A stretch of DNA of 64,000 bases from the NCBI RefSeq assembly GCF_963966145.1, contig NC_091055.1:496001-560000 (forward strand). Direction: 5' to 3'. Under the pieces are notes generated by a model that saw only the letters and a list, made by a program, of their open reading frames with translations, did not search any database and was not told where the DNA came from. A program made the translations under genes and the position numbers. This stretch comes from Tenebrio molitor. Its lineage: Eukaryota; Arthropoda; Insecta; Coleoptera; Tenebrionidae. Within the stretch, counting starts at the first letter, position 1; every line of letters begins with the position of its first letter. Positions 1-11,728 of this stretch are shown here, piece after piece.

Positions 1-540
1 TAATATTCCGTCAAAATTATAATAACAAACACCATCGTAATCAGAGAATATCGGTCTATAGTTCTTAAAGAATACATTTTTTCGATTTGGGGCTTAGTTT
101 TGGAGCAATGGAGTGAGAAACGTAAAAACACGGCACAATTAACGAATTTTTGGCGAGCGTCGAACAGAGATACAGCCATTTGAATTTTGTTCTTCCCATA
201 AGACGCAACGCTAATTTGAAACTTGTTTATTTTTTTACAACCAAACGGCTACAGAAAATATTACAAAGTTTCTACCAAAAAAATATTTTGAACATCGGCA
301 ATGGAACACGCTACGTAACTCGAAAATTTTGAATAACGCCCTTTTGCAAACGACAATTTTTGAACTTTTTTTTTTTGGAAGTTCACCTATACATGACCAA
401 TCGATTTAGCAAGGTGTCAAGTTTTTGCCATTGACTGTCCACACGACGAGTTCTGTTAGTCGGAACGTCAGCCCATTTCATTTCGAAACGAGAATTTTAT
501 GATACGTAGCGTTCCAGATGTGGCAATCACGGAGGTGACC
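1..540 (-). repeat. Family A core repeat, copy A1 (reverse orientation)
   Basis: The reverse complement matches 23.05-23.68 kb (A2), 24.95-25.56 kb (A3) and 62.75-63.33 kb (A4), and the stretch reads in the same direction as 63.43-64.0 kb (A5). Shared landmarks include the run near 360-400 ending in CACCTATACATGACCAATCG and the CGACAATTTTTGAACTT stretch. The copies differ by scattered substitutions and small indels, so this is an old dispersed repeat. It is cut by the left edge of the window. Short open frames inside it (for example 150-332) sit in the repeat and have no support as genes. Confidence 0.85.
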
Positions 541-712
541 ATTTGGCAACAGTGCGTTATAACGTCCCGCGACAAGAAGGAACAGAAAATCTAATCTCTG
601 AATATTTGTATCGGAACGGTTCTTCGTTTATTATATGGATCATAAACTACTCGTATTGCTCCACTCTTTTTGTTGTCTTTATTTATAATTGTTTCCCAAA
701 AGTCTCCTTATT

Positions 713-870
713 GCTATTTAAAAACTGGTTTAAATTTGTTTTCGTTGAGTAAGACATTATTTCTTTGTGGTTTTAAATTGTACAATTCTTTATCATCTGG
801 TGATAGAGTCATTAACACATCAATATCATCCGTTTTACATTGTCCAATAATATTATATACCTATGTAGCG
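713..870 (-). pseudogene. Relic of an insect transposon-associated protein next to A1
   Basis: The minus strand encodes DIDVLMTLSPDDKELYNLKP followed by about 17 more residues and a stop at 713-715. The same peptide, with differences, is encoded at 22797-22940 beside copy A2. The motif (D-hydrophobic-DVLVLL-x-L-x-P-x-x-x-x-x-Y-x-LKP) resembles a family of uncharacterised proteins carried by insect mobile elements. That resemblance is from memory of the motif, not a search. The frame is short and its downstream part is broken, so I treat it as a pseudogene carried with the A repeat. Two copies keeping the same short peptide suggest that the ancestor was a coding element. Confidence 0.5.
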
Positions 871-900
871 ACGATTTAGTCGTTTTGCTCATTCCATTCT

Positions 901-1202
901 TCTTACTTATGACCCTTACATTAAACATTTTTAATGTAAGGGATGATACGTTTTGAGGTTGATTATATGAAAAATCTTTTATGTTTAAAATGTGATGTGT
1001 GAAAGTGAGTGTTGCTTGAACAAACAGATTTGAAAATATATTTACGAATTTAAAAAATACTTTAATGTTGAATTCATTACATATTACCATTGTGCTGTTT
1101 AGTACAAGTAGGTACAGGTAGTAGTGCCAAAACGCATACGTATTTCTCGATTCTCATTGTACCGAATTTTTATGTTGTAAAAATTGAATTTTTACTAGAA
1201 AT
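901..1202. other. No feature seen
   Basis: AT-rich sequence with no open frame, repeat or signal that I can support. Confidence 0.5.
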
Positions 1203-1722
1203 GTTAACTTAACAACTACTTTTTATACCAGAGTTTCCAATATAAAACATTCCCTTTGGAATAAATATCGGAAAAACTGAATTTTTTCCATAAATAGCAA
1301 AATTATTGTTTAAACAATAGAAATATTTATGTGCCCCCAGCAAAATGTTTCTGATTTCAAATAATATGTAAAAACACACATTTCAAAAAAAAAAATCGTC
1401 AAAATCGGAGCTGTTCTTGAGGATTAAGAAGTTTTAGCGATTTTTGCGCTTTATTGACTCGACTAATGTTAACTTAACAACTACTTTTTATACTAGAGTT
1501 TCAATATAAAACATTCCCTTTGGAATAAATATCGTGGAAAACTGAATTTTTTCCATAAATAGCAAAATTATTGTTTAACAATATAAATATTTATGTGCCC
1601 CCACCAAAATGTTTCTGATTTTAAATAGTATGTATGTGAAAACAAATATTCAAAAAAAAATCACCAAAATCGGACCTGTTCTTGAGAATTAAGAAGTAAA
1701 AACCTTCATTGACTCCACTAAG
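1203..1722. repeat. Two-copy tandem duplication, unit about 260 bp
   Basis: The unit at 1203-1467 starts GTTAACTTAACAACTACTTT and is followed directly by a second unit at 1468-1722 with the same start. Both share blocks such as AAAACATTCCCTTTGGAATA and TTTATGTGCCCCCA, and both end in a TTGACTC-x-ACTAA motif. The copies differ by point changes and small indels (poly-A length, loss of about 10 bp near the end of unit 2). I see no coding potential. No third copy was noticed in the window. Confidence 0.85.
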
Positions 1723-2597
1723 AGTAATTAATTAAGTACCTAACGATGGATCAAACTAAACTATTCTTCGTTTCTTCGTTACGTCGCCGTTTTGGTTGCT
1801 AAATCTTCAATTACTCATTACGGTGTGGCCAGGCAAAGAGTTAATAACTAAATCGAAATATTTTCTCCTTTCTCTGAGGTGTTAATTTTGTTTTGGTGCT
1901 TACGATTCAACAGGCAAAGTGCTTTCGACGTGATTTTGTTCAGAAATATTTTGTCATAAAACCTTGTGTCAGAACTAAGTAGGTACGATCTTGAAGGCTC
2001 TAAATATAATTTTGCTTGGTCTTACGCTTACACCAACCCTCAGGAAAATGAATCAAAACGAAAACAACATTTTAAACGAGCTCCAGTAAAAATATTTCTT
2101 TTGTGTTAGATTTCCATTTTGTTCTTAAATCTTTTTTTGGGATAAATGGTGGTGAACGTGCCTCGTCCTCTTAACTGATAAATGGTGTTTTTCATACTGT
2201 CGGGTTCAACAGACTCGCACAAAAGCACAATAACAAAGAATAAACATCGATATAAAGCGAATAAGAAATAAGGACAATATGTGTACCCTCCAAGGTTTAG
2301 AACCGCCACAATTTACTCCCCGCAAAAAAATTGTAATCTAATTAGAGACGAATTAACTCAAGTCTTGGATTCAAAAATGTTTGAGTGGTGCGAAGAGATT
2401 GAATGCTGAATTTTGTAAGACTTTTGATACAGTTGTGTGTGTGGTCGTTGTGAATATTCGGTGAGTCTTCTCTTGGGAAGAAGTAAAGAACCGCGGAAGG
2501 GCACCTTTACCAGTTGCAATGGGATTAATTGGGCGTCGGTGTCGTTTAATACTTGACTAGGATTAAGAGGCGAGTGCACGAGGGACGGAATGCTCAC
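1723..2597. other. Downstream flank or intron of the minus-strand prohormone gene
   Basis: If the donor at 2597-2596 is used, this is intron sequence leading to further exon(s) left of the window. If exon 2 is read through instead, its frame continues to a stop ending at 2358, and this stretch is its extension plus 3' flank. I found no convincing third coding exon here. The minus frame at 2106-2309 is hydrophobic and AT-derived, with no splice support. Confidence 0.35.
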
Positions 2598-2841
2598 CTT
2601 TAGATGCTGGAAACTTCCGCTTTGTGGAGTAAGGCCTAGAGAAGGTAGATGACCTCCCCCTGACAACCTGAACGCCGTTATCCGACGTCTTGGTTCCGTC
2701 TGTCGCTGAACGGTTCCGTACATTTTGGCTACCTCCTCGAAAGCTCTGTTTCTTTCGGCCAGATCCTGGATGCGCAGCAGCGGGGCCTTGTGGACCACGC
2801 GTCCGTAGATTGGTCTGCCTCTGTGGCGGCCCATCCGCATC
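2598..2841 (-). CDS. Prohormone-like precursor, coding exon 2 (partial gene)
   Basis: This internal exon of 244 nt has acceptor CTTGCAG before 2841 and donor AAAG|GTGAGC after 2598. The first G completes the split codon left by the exon ending at 8458. The next 81 codons then run in one frame from MRMGRHRGRPIYGR to GSFQHLK (residues 98-178). The exon is basic: it holds an RHRGRP stretch, an AKMYG motif near residue 138, a tri-arginine site at 148-150 and a SGGG stretch. Such basic sites fit convertase cleavage of a peptide precursor, but I cannot say which peptides are released. GC content is far above the surroundings, and the alternative minus frame over the same DNA is a shadow. The frame stays open past the donor to 2358, so a read-through terminal isoform is possible; the strong donor makes splicing more likely. 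Confidence 0.7.
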
Positions 2842-5163
2842 CTGCAAGCGATTAATCGATGCAAATCGCGGAACCATCGAGTATTTATCTCGCGGTTGTT
2901 CACCCCTGCTCGGCTGCAGAGTGTCAATATTTTTTAGTCGGCAGCGATGCATTACGAGAGCGAAAAATTCATCAGAATGAGTGATTATGTCGCTTTGGAA
3001 AGCGCCTGCTTCAAAATCAATAAACGGGACATTATAAGATTGCGACGTCGTTTTACACCGCCTAGCATCCCTTCTAATTAAATCGTTCGGGAAAAATGTG
3101 AATTTTCTTTACGAGCGCGCGGGCCGAACTGTCACTCAGCCACCGAGAACAAACACTCTTTATTTCCGAGACGAAGAAATTCGGCTCGACTCGATTATCC
3201 TATTACTTTAGAATTTAGATAAGAGTGTCATTAATACAGTGGATCTGTCAGAGTGGTGTAAATGATGGCGATCAATGTAAACTCCAATTACAATAAGTAA
3301 CTTTAAACCCGATGGAAGTCCGGAAACTAAGCTTCCTAAAACTGATAGAGCATTGAGTGGTCACGGATAGTTAATATCCGGTTCGCCTCAAGATCTATAT
3401 TTTCGCTGACAGATTGTATCTGTTAGTCCGAAAGTAAGGTATGTAAAGGGAGAGCGAAAAACTACCCTTCCTATCGATCTGTTATCGGATCGTCCCACAA
3501 AACCGGACCATTTTACGTCGGGAATGCAGCTTCGCTCGCCTATTTCGAAATATATTCCGCGACAAATCAGACCGAGATCAATATGTCAAAATTTGTAACG
3601 TATTTGTTTCATTTCTGGGGTGAAGTTATCTCAAGATCGGACATAAAACTCTCGTAGGACAAAAATAGTTGGAAACGTCATCTCAAATCGGTCGAGTTGT
3701 TAACTTGTTGAACAACAACTGAAATAACTTCTCGTCGAAGATTTCACCTCCAATGAATTATAATAAATTAGAGAAACAGTCAGATATAAACGGCTTCGAC
3801 CGACCTGCAAATACATCGAATGATTTATGCCAACTCGAACAATATTCAAATCCCCAATGGATAAATATAAGTGGATTTGTTACAAATGAAATATAACTCT
3901 ATTTTCGACCTCACACGTTGCACCGACCCTAATTCGGTTGTGATTTATGCCGATTAACCCCCTCAAATTCGTCGGTGCAATTTTTTAAAAATCCACGTCC
4001 TCTTATTTATTGGATAAGCAATTTATGCCATAATGTATGCAAATTCGACGCTTTTATTCAGCACTTCGTACGAGAATCTTGTACTCGTGCTTGATCTATG
4101 GTAGCAATTTCGGAGGAATTTATTCGGTGATGTTGTTTTCAATTTTTACGAGGGAATTGCGCCTCGACGTGAATATGTACGTACAATAGAAAATAATAAT
4201 AATTGTCATTCAGGGGCGATTTATTTTTGCGTGAAAACGCCGTATTGATGGAAGCACGGAAATGTGTTTATGGTTTCCTTTTAATACAGCTTCATTTTAT
4301 TCGTGTTTATTAATTCTAAAGCGAAATCAACATGTAGTTATTTTTCAGCGAGCACGGCCTAATTTGGGAGTTCACAACAGAAGCAGGAAAAATATTTACG
4401 TACGTTTACCAAGAACCTGTTTTTTATTTTCAACGCAACAAATAAAAATTTATCGAAGCAACCGGACACCGATTTTAATTTTTAATTTTTTTTTTAAATT
4501 AAATTAATTTAAGGCAACGAAAAGCTTCGATAATCGTTCAGAATCAGACAGGTATATTTAATTGGGAATCTTGCAGGAAACAAAAGAGACAGTAAAAGCT
4601 TCTGACTAACTCACTCGCAGGAAACCTTTAGCTATTCACGTTGTTTCACGATCAGAAATGAGCTGCTTTAATGTCTCGTAAATGCAGCATTGTAGCATCA
4701 CCAGAAATGTTTATGTTGATTATTTTTTTTACAATTAAAATATTTCTAATTTTAGATTTCGTAATAAAAATAATTTTTTGGCCTCCTCAACTGTAAATGA
4801 CATGTTTACACATTTTGAACGGCTAGGGTATCTTGATTTTTACACACTAATCAAACTATTTGTCATTTTACCGCACGGAGTGTGTAAAATAACAAGAAAA
4901 TTTTAAGCTTTCTGGAACCTCCAAAAAAATGTTTAGCGTATCACAAGTCAAGTCCATTTATACTAAGACAAAATATTTACCATTAATCCGCTCAGTTTTC
5001 AAAAATGAACAGAAATTAACTGTAATTGTTGTAAGCGTGTCAGTTATCGGTATAATACATAACTTTCTGCCATTTCGTTAATTAAATGTCAGTCTTTGAC
5101 AGATTTTGTAAAATTATTGGTTACAACAAATTTCAAATTTGAGAAAACAAGTACTTAATGGGT

Positions 5164-5373
5164 AGTCGGCCCAAAAGATTAATACATTACTAATGCGGTA
5201 GGCTCGGTTTTTGTTAAAACACTCCCGCTGCGCGGTCGTGTTTCAATCTAAAAACCTCGCGCTGTAAAATGTAGCCTACCGCATATGTAATGTAAATAAC
5301 TACATATTACATTTGTTAAATTTGTCTGTTCTTGTCACAAACAGATAAAAATGTATTAAAGCAGGTCCGACAT
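5164..5373. mobile_element. Short inverted-repeat element with hairpin centre
   Basis: The outer arms pair GTCGGCCCAAAAGATTAATAC with GTATTAAAGCAGGTCCGAC (imperfect). The inner arms pair AATGCGGTAGGCT with AGCCTACCGCAT. The centre carries a GC-rich AAACACTCCCGCTGCGCGG hairpin ending in TCGTGTTT. No coding frame is present. It looks like a non-autonomous DNA element or foldback, and its family is unknown. Confidence 0.55.
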
Positions 5374-7707
5374 AGAATTATTTTAGTTGTACAATTATAT
5401 TCCAGAGATAAAGCATATTTGTCTTCATTTCTGATGAAAACATCTTATCATGATGTGTTAAATACAGTTTCTTAAAAATATTTATAAAAATGGAATCCTA
5501 AATTTTTAATTGTTTTAAATTGGAAACATTATTCAATTGGTATTTTAATAATAGATGCCAGGTAATAAATTCAGTGTACCCCTTAATATGATCAAGGATG
5601 ATGATGAATGTCCTACCGGAAGTAGTAGGATATTTTTAAATTTATCAGTTTTTTACGGAGAAATAAAATGTTATTTATTAGATTGTAGCCTTAGATGTAA
5701 AAATTTTTCTAGAGTCCAGATACTCTGGGTTTGTGTAATAGGAAATATTTTTGGAATGAAACGAGACCGTAGAGGTACTAAAAATATATAGCTTACTTGA
5801 TTTGTTGGTTATTCACGGGAAATAAGTTTTAATAATATTTTATTTTTCCAGCATGAAAAAGATAATTTTGTATATTCATTATCCTTTTTGAAGAGTTTCA
5901 AAAGTTTAAGTTCGTACCGAAAGCACATTATTGACTCATCACATTTTCACAAACATTTATAAAACTCTGCCCACTCACAAGATTTTATTGAGTATATGTA
6001 TTTTCTGAATAAAGAATATTTACATTTTACTTTGAACTAAAAATACATATTTTGTATCACGTATTTACTTAGACATTTTTTCTTAAATACATATGTATTT
6101 ATAAAAATCAAGTTGAATATTTTTAATTTGTGTTATTCCAATATTTACTCTGACTCCTTTTTGGTTCTTGAATAAAATAGACCAATAAATTCTCTATAAC
6201 TGATGCGCGCAAAAAATGTGTAGTTATTCTTGTAGTACATTTCGCATTCCTTCGCTAAAAATAATTTCTTTTGGTTTTTTGTAATGCTCATTTTATTGTT
6301 CACAACACGACTATGAGGAGGTTATTTTTTTATCTACATCTTTCTTAAATTTGAAACGTATTATTTAGCAGGATTCAATTTTAGACGTCGTACTTGATGA
6401 AAAAATTGTTTGCATATTTTTTAATTTGTCGTTTCACAAATAAACAGAAATTTATTAAAACCTGTTCACTCGTGGAATGTTGTTACGAGTTGCTAAATTA
6501 TATTCGACGAGTAGAAAGCATATTTACCTCTCGTTTTCTCTGAAAAACAATTCCCCAGTTATTCAGTCGACCGATAAAAATTTAGTGATGTGGAATTTTT
6601 TAAAATTCACGACGAAACGGACCAGAGTTTAATGTGTCATGTCAACCAAAAAATACCATAACTGAGAATTTATTTTTTTACTTGATTCAAATGTCCCAGT
6701 ACCTACTCTTTCTATTTTTAGTTGTAAAATAGTGTGCGGTCTCATTTGGCAACAATAAATTTTCTCGTGACGGATTGAATTTTTTCAGGTGATGATGAGG
6801 GTTCGGTCACTTAAACTATACACATTGCCGTTAAATTATTCGTGATAGTGACGCGTCTCGGTTGAAGAGCTCGTTTTATGTGCGAAATTACAACACCATT
6901 CGAGAGCTAATGGAAAACGCAAAGAATACCCGCATGGAGTATCCAGATAATTGAGGTCTGTTGAGATAGCAGCGGTTTGCAATTTGTGCCTTGTTTCTGG
7001 ATTGTTCGCGAATTTTGATACTGATAATGCGATTAGTTTTAATAATCGAGATTAAAATCGACCAATTACTAATTGCACACATGCTCTAACTTCCTCCAGG
7101 GCTGACGCTTCCAACCAAACTAAATCATTTGTTAAATAAAAAATTTAAAAAATTACTACAAAAACACTAAAATATTAAACTGTAAACCTTTCTTGAAAGC
7201 ATTTCTTTTGCACTTGTCGAGTGGAGACGTGGGGAGTTGGATATTAAATTTTATGGATTATGTAATTCTTTTTCATTTCCAACATAAAATTAAATTATTA
7301 ATTTGCGTCCGACTCAACTACTACTTTGAATTATTTTGCGATGTTTTGCCAATTCTTGAAAGCAATAAAAGTCACGGAGATGTTTTCGTCGAATAAACCC
7401 CGATACCTCCTTTATTGTTGATGGACAGGCCTAAGTACTTCACTCTCTGGGCAATAGGAAATAAAAAGAAGGAGCGGTAATTGCGTTCGGTGACTTACGA
7501 TGACTGTTGTGAAAGCGATTTTTGAACAACAATAGGCGATCAGGATTTTCACATCAAGAAAAAATTCTTAAATCAGACAAAAATCAAATTGCTATTTAGG
7601 GCTCCAATTAAATTAAATTAAATTAAATTACAACGATATAATAAACCTGTCCTCTAGTAACAATAAAGTTGATTTTTATTACATTTAATATGTAGATACT
7701 TATTATG

Positions 7708-7887
7708 ACATATTGGGCCGTATCACGACACCCTTATTAATTTAATCATGACTAATTACCTTGGTCACGAATTCATCTCTTTCTGGCAGGTTATAATTGC
7801 ATAAATCTATATCGTTTTATGTTTACTTTAATCACGATTCTAGTTAACGGCAACTTTAATAACGGTGTCGTGATACGGCCCAATATG
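7708..7887. mobile_element. MITE-like element with about 28-bp terminal inverted repeats
   Basis: The ends read CATATTGGGCCGTATCACGA and the complementary TCGTGATACGGCCCAATATG, with the inner parts (ACACCCTTATTA against TAATAACGGTGT) continuing the match. It is about 180 bp with no coding capacity. It is a non-autonomous inverted-repeat transposon inserted in the prohormone intron. Confidence 0.75.
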
Positions 7888-8457
7888 TTTTAAATGTGTT
7901 TTGAGCATTTGCAATGTAAGAATATTAATAAATACAATTTTAGGAAATTTTCAACAGTTTATTCCTTTTTTTATGAATGAAAATTATAATGACATGTTTG
8001 TCACATCAATTTATGACAATTTGTTCATTTCCAAAAATTTCAGATGTTTTACTTACCTATAATTTAATAATATAATTATGTAGTGTCATTTTTGTTCAAA
8101 CTGAAAAGCTTTAAAAAATAATAATACAGAACAATGTATCTATTAGCAAAGTAAGAAATGAATAGTGTTTTTTTTTGTTTGTGAAATTGAACGTCTAGTT
8201 AAAAATAAATTTTTTGAGGCTTGTCGTCGAAGGGTGTATTATTATTCTTGTTCCCACATGTAAGTTTTTTGTGTTGTAAATGTTCGAGTATTGATTATTT
8301 GTTGATGTTAAATAGATGTAAGCGAGCGAGATGAAAAGGAAAAAGTGAAATAAGTCGAATCTGGTCGTAAAATCAGTCATAAACCTGTTGTAATGGTAAG
8401 TGGCAAAACCGGCGAAGTAATAAAGTATAGACTTTTATTAGGGTTGTATTCACTTAC

Positions 8458-8747
8458 CCCCCCATACTCCTAGAAGTAGCATAATAAGGTTCCCAAACGT
8501 TATCGGAAAAGGGGTCTCTATACATGGGTATTTCATTGGTAATCTCTGCTGCTCTCGACTGACGTTTAGAAAACCTCCACATCGCCTTCAGCTCTTCGCA
8601 GCTAGGCTCCGCTCCCACCCCATTCTTGGCGGAGACAACTTCGCTTGATCCTCTGTATTCTTTAGTTCTTGGTAGCGCGAATGCTGCTGTGCTGCCGAAC
8701 CAGAGCCACCAGATAAATACGCTCGTCTCTAATGAATTTATGTGCAT
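8458..8747 (-). CDS. Prohormone-like precursor, coding exon 1 with signal peptide
   Basis: The minus-strand exon of 290 nt has acceptor TGGTTTCAG immediately before the ATG at 8747 and donor GGGG|GTAAGTG after 8458. It encodes 96 codons plus two bases that join in phase with 2841. Residues 1-24 form a signal peptide (hydrophobic core SVFIWWLWFGSTAAFA, likely cut after A24). The mature part has a single cysteine (C50), a CEELKAMWRFSKRQS stretch with a Lys-Arg site at 61-62, and a segment ITNEIPMYRDPF...NVWEPYY at 69-89. This looks like an insect neuropeptide or prohormone precursor of a conserved type, but I cannot name the family with confidence. The start is chosen because signal-like sequence begins there and the acceptor abuts it. 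The extra codons upstream in the same frame (MVANICREL...) are intron read-through. Confidence 0.75.
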
Positions 8748-9701
8748 CTGAAACCAGCAAAGTGTTAACTCTCGACAAATATTCGCCACCACATTACGTT
8801 AAATCCATTAACTAGGATGCTCTATGTGATTAGCACGGGGATCCGAACAGAGAACAGCCGCCCCTTATACGCGATTTGCCTTGTAAACATACAACTCCCA
8901 AAACAATTTACTAATTACTTCATAACTCCAATGCTATGCACACCAGAGTGAGGAACACGCGGTGCTCACGCATGCCTCCATCTTCCAAAATAAACATATC
9001 AACTATTTGGACCACAGGTGGTTCTACAAAAATTTCCAAAAAATATCACCCCGACACTCCACTTTGAACTAATCTCGGTCAACATCAACAACAATTTGTG
9101 TATCGCGTTTAAAAGCTTCGTTAAAATAACGTGATCTTAATTAAAATACGGAGATTAAGACTTCCTAAATCTTAAACAAACACACAAAATGAAAATAATT
9201 TGCATAAGATCTCCCAGAAAATTTAGTTATAGAGGTGGTTAAGTTATTTCAGCTCGCGCATTACTTTCACAAATCTTGGTGAAATCCGTCTCATCTCCTC
9301 TTTATCTTCTTTATACTTTAGTGGAAAAACAACACAAACAGGACATAAAGATAAATAAGACAATCGCAATTCACTTATGTACTCGTATGTGGCCAAAACA
9401 ATTTGTATTTTTAAGTCTAACAGAGTATATTTTAATTTTGTATTTTTAACTTTCAACTTCAAAAACTTTACTTTTTGAAGCGTGAAACGTCTAATTATAA
9501 ATGTAATAATGTTGATTACAGTAATAGTAATAATGACTCTTGTTCGTCGCCCGAGATACATAACGTGAAAAGTGGTACATAATTAAATATATAAACTTTT
9601 CAGTTTATATACCTAACTTGACATCTGTCACAGATAACCTCAAAATTTACAATTAATTCATGTTTTTTAAAATTTTCGCCTAAACGTACACTAAAAACGT
9701 A

Positions 9702-9856
9702 TGTGTGCACTTCGGCCAAAAACTGCCTTTTGTCCTCGCCTGTTTTCAAGTCTCTGCTCCGCCTCGATTAGAAAATCCAGACTCGGCTCCGCCTCGACTA
9801 GAAAACCCACACTCGGAAGAAAAAGGTGCACTTTTTGGGCCTTGATACACAAATAA
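9702..9856 (+). repeat. Repeat G, copy 1
   Basis: It matches the reverse complement of 47511-47630: GTGCAC, a tract reading CCTTTTGTCCTCGCCTGTTT, a GACTCGGCTCCGCCTCGACT block, then GTGCACTTTTTGGGC and TTGATACACAAATA. In this copy the CTCG-x-x-TAGAAAA block occurs twice in tandem; in the 47.5-kb copy it occurs once. There is no coding frame. It is a dispersed non-coding repeat, probably a short mobile element. Confidence 0.7.
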
Positions 9857-11250
9857 CTACATCACGCCTCTACCACACTGAACGTGATGTAACACAATTT
9901 TTCTTCCTGGATGATAAATGTAATTTTTTTAACTTCGTGTCTTTAAAAAGTATATAAAATGCCCGTTATTATTCTTCGCAAACTTCTTTCTATTATTGTA
10001 TTATATACTTATTATACTGTGCGATCAACAATTACTTAGATAAGGGGCGGGTATGACTTTGACCATGTCAGCCTTTTCGTATCTTTGCTAACGTCAATCA
10101 ACTCTCACTATGAATCAAATTTTAACTAAAAAATACTTTTTTACTTCAGAACATAAAAGATTCATTATTGAATCGTAATGGTGTTTACAATTACGGAGAA
10201 TGGACATACAGTGCTGTTGCCTGTTTGGTCGAGCTTTAGTAAAATTTCTAAATTTAAATTGAATTTGAACTTTGGGCGTAAATGCCAAATATTAAATTCT
10301 TGGTCATAAAGCCAAAGAATATTGGCATTTTTTATACTTTTGAGGTACACGAAATTAAGTAATAATACTTAAAACCAAAAAAGATAAAATTTGTTACATA
10401 TACTGTTAACATTCGAGCAATGAGATGAAGCAGCGTCGGAGGCGGTCAATATTTGAATGGACGACCGTAGGGGTTGAATGCATATGGGCGTCGGGAAACA
10501 ACATTCCGCAGTCACTTCATTGGCATTGCTTTATCGCTTCATAGACATATACATACCCTTAATGATAAATAAATTCAGTCCTGTCCCTTTTTAAAATAAT
10601 AATAATAACGATATTATTATTATTTTATTTACAACTAAATTGCGGAAAATTTGAGTAGAAATTAGAAATGTAGAGCTACAGTTATTATCTTAAGCTGTTG
10701 AAATAGTTATTTGTATCACAAGACGTGTGATATACAACATTTTTTGTCCCGACTTCTGTGGATATTTGTTAAATTAGTGTTAAAGCACTTGTTTTAATAA
10801 TAATAATTACTATTAGGGATTTTTTTGTGTTGGTAACGCTTAAACATTAAAATTTTAAAATCAACATCGCTCTTGTTTCCTGGCATTTATTAAATTTAAT
10901 TAATTTGTTTTTTTGACCTTTATCTGAAACATTTGATATAATGAATACACCAGCCCATATTCAAGAAGTCGCTCAAAACTTAATTTTCATTAACAAATTT
11001 TAGTTAAATATTGTTTCTTTATACGTTATTGTAAATAGAAAAACATTTTTAACGAGCCATGTACAGAATTGACATTGATACTTGACAGAATCCAGATAAC
11101 ACGTGCCAACCGAAACTGATGGCAACTCAAAATCCCTACCTTTTCCCGTACTAGGCCGGCAAGTCATGTGTTTCTGGACGATTTCGAGATCTACAAATTA
11201 CCAAATTCCAGCCGGAGGCACGAAAAGACATTTATGCAATATATAAATGT

Positions 11251-11728
11251 TATACAGGGTGTAACAAAAATAAGTGCATTAATTTTAACTGGTAATAGTA
11301 CTTATCAATTACAACTTTTCTAAATATTTTTTTTTCTAAAAACAAATTCTGAAGGGTTTTAAAAATTAATTTAAATTTACTAAAACTTTGCTTTCCAGCC
11401 TATCAAACGATTTTGATCTAAATAGCTACATTTAATAAAGAAATAAAACAAGGTGGTAACAAAAAACAAACGCAAGTGAGACCTTTTTATTCATTAAATG
11501 CAATACGAAGGGAATAAAAACATTCAGTTTTTGGGATTCCTGTTTATTAAGAAAATGTTCAGATTTATAAAATTGCATTCAACGTGAACGTCACGTCAAA
11601 ATAAAAAGTGGACAAATGGCAATTCAATTTTGCAAATTCAAAGAAATTTTATTTAGAAAAGTTGTTATAATTGATGAGTACTATTACCAGTTAAAATAAA
11701 TGCACTTATTTTTGTTACACCCTGTATA
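11251..11728. mobile_element. TACAGGGTG-type MITE, about 75-bp inverted termini
   Basis: The left end reads TATACAGGGTGTAACAAAAA and the right end is its inverse, TTTTTGTTACACCCTGTATA. The match continues inward through AAGTGCATTAATTTTAACTGG to AACTTTTCTAAAT (about 75 bp). Total length is 478 bp with no open frame of note. The element looks flanked by a TA-type target. It is a non-autonomous DNA transposon. Confidence 0.85.

Larger units (their letters stand above)
2842..8457 (-). other. Intron between the two prohormone coding exons (5.6 kb)
   Basis: Bounded by GTAAGT (donor, 8457-8452) and TTGCAG (acceptor, to 2842) on the minus strand. It is AT-rich and holds two short inverted-repeat elements (5164-5373 and 7708-7887), plus a small TTAAA pentanucleotide run near 7612-7630. 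The 3110-3200 stretch is somewhat more GC-rich than its neighbours but has no coding frame. Open frames inside it (for example 4262-4507, 5555-5791, 6888-7082) have AT-driven composition and no splice support. Confidence 0.65.

Noticed and set aside
2563..2952. 129-codon minus frame overlapping prohormone exon 2
   Set aside because: It is the alternative frame of the real exon and does not fit the splice phase from the exon at 8458.
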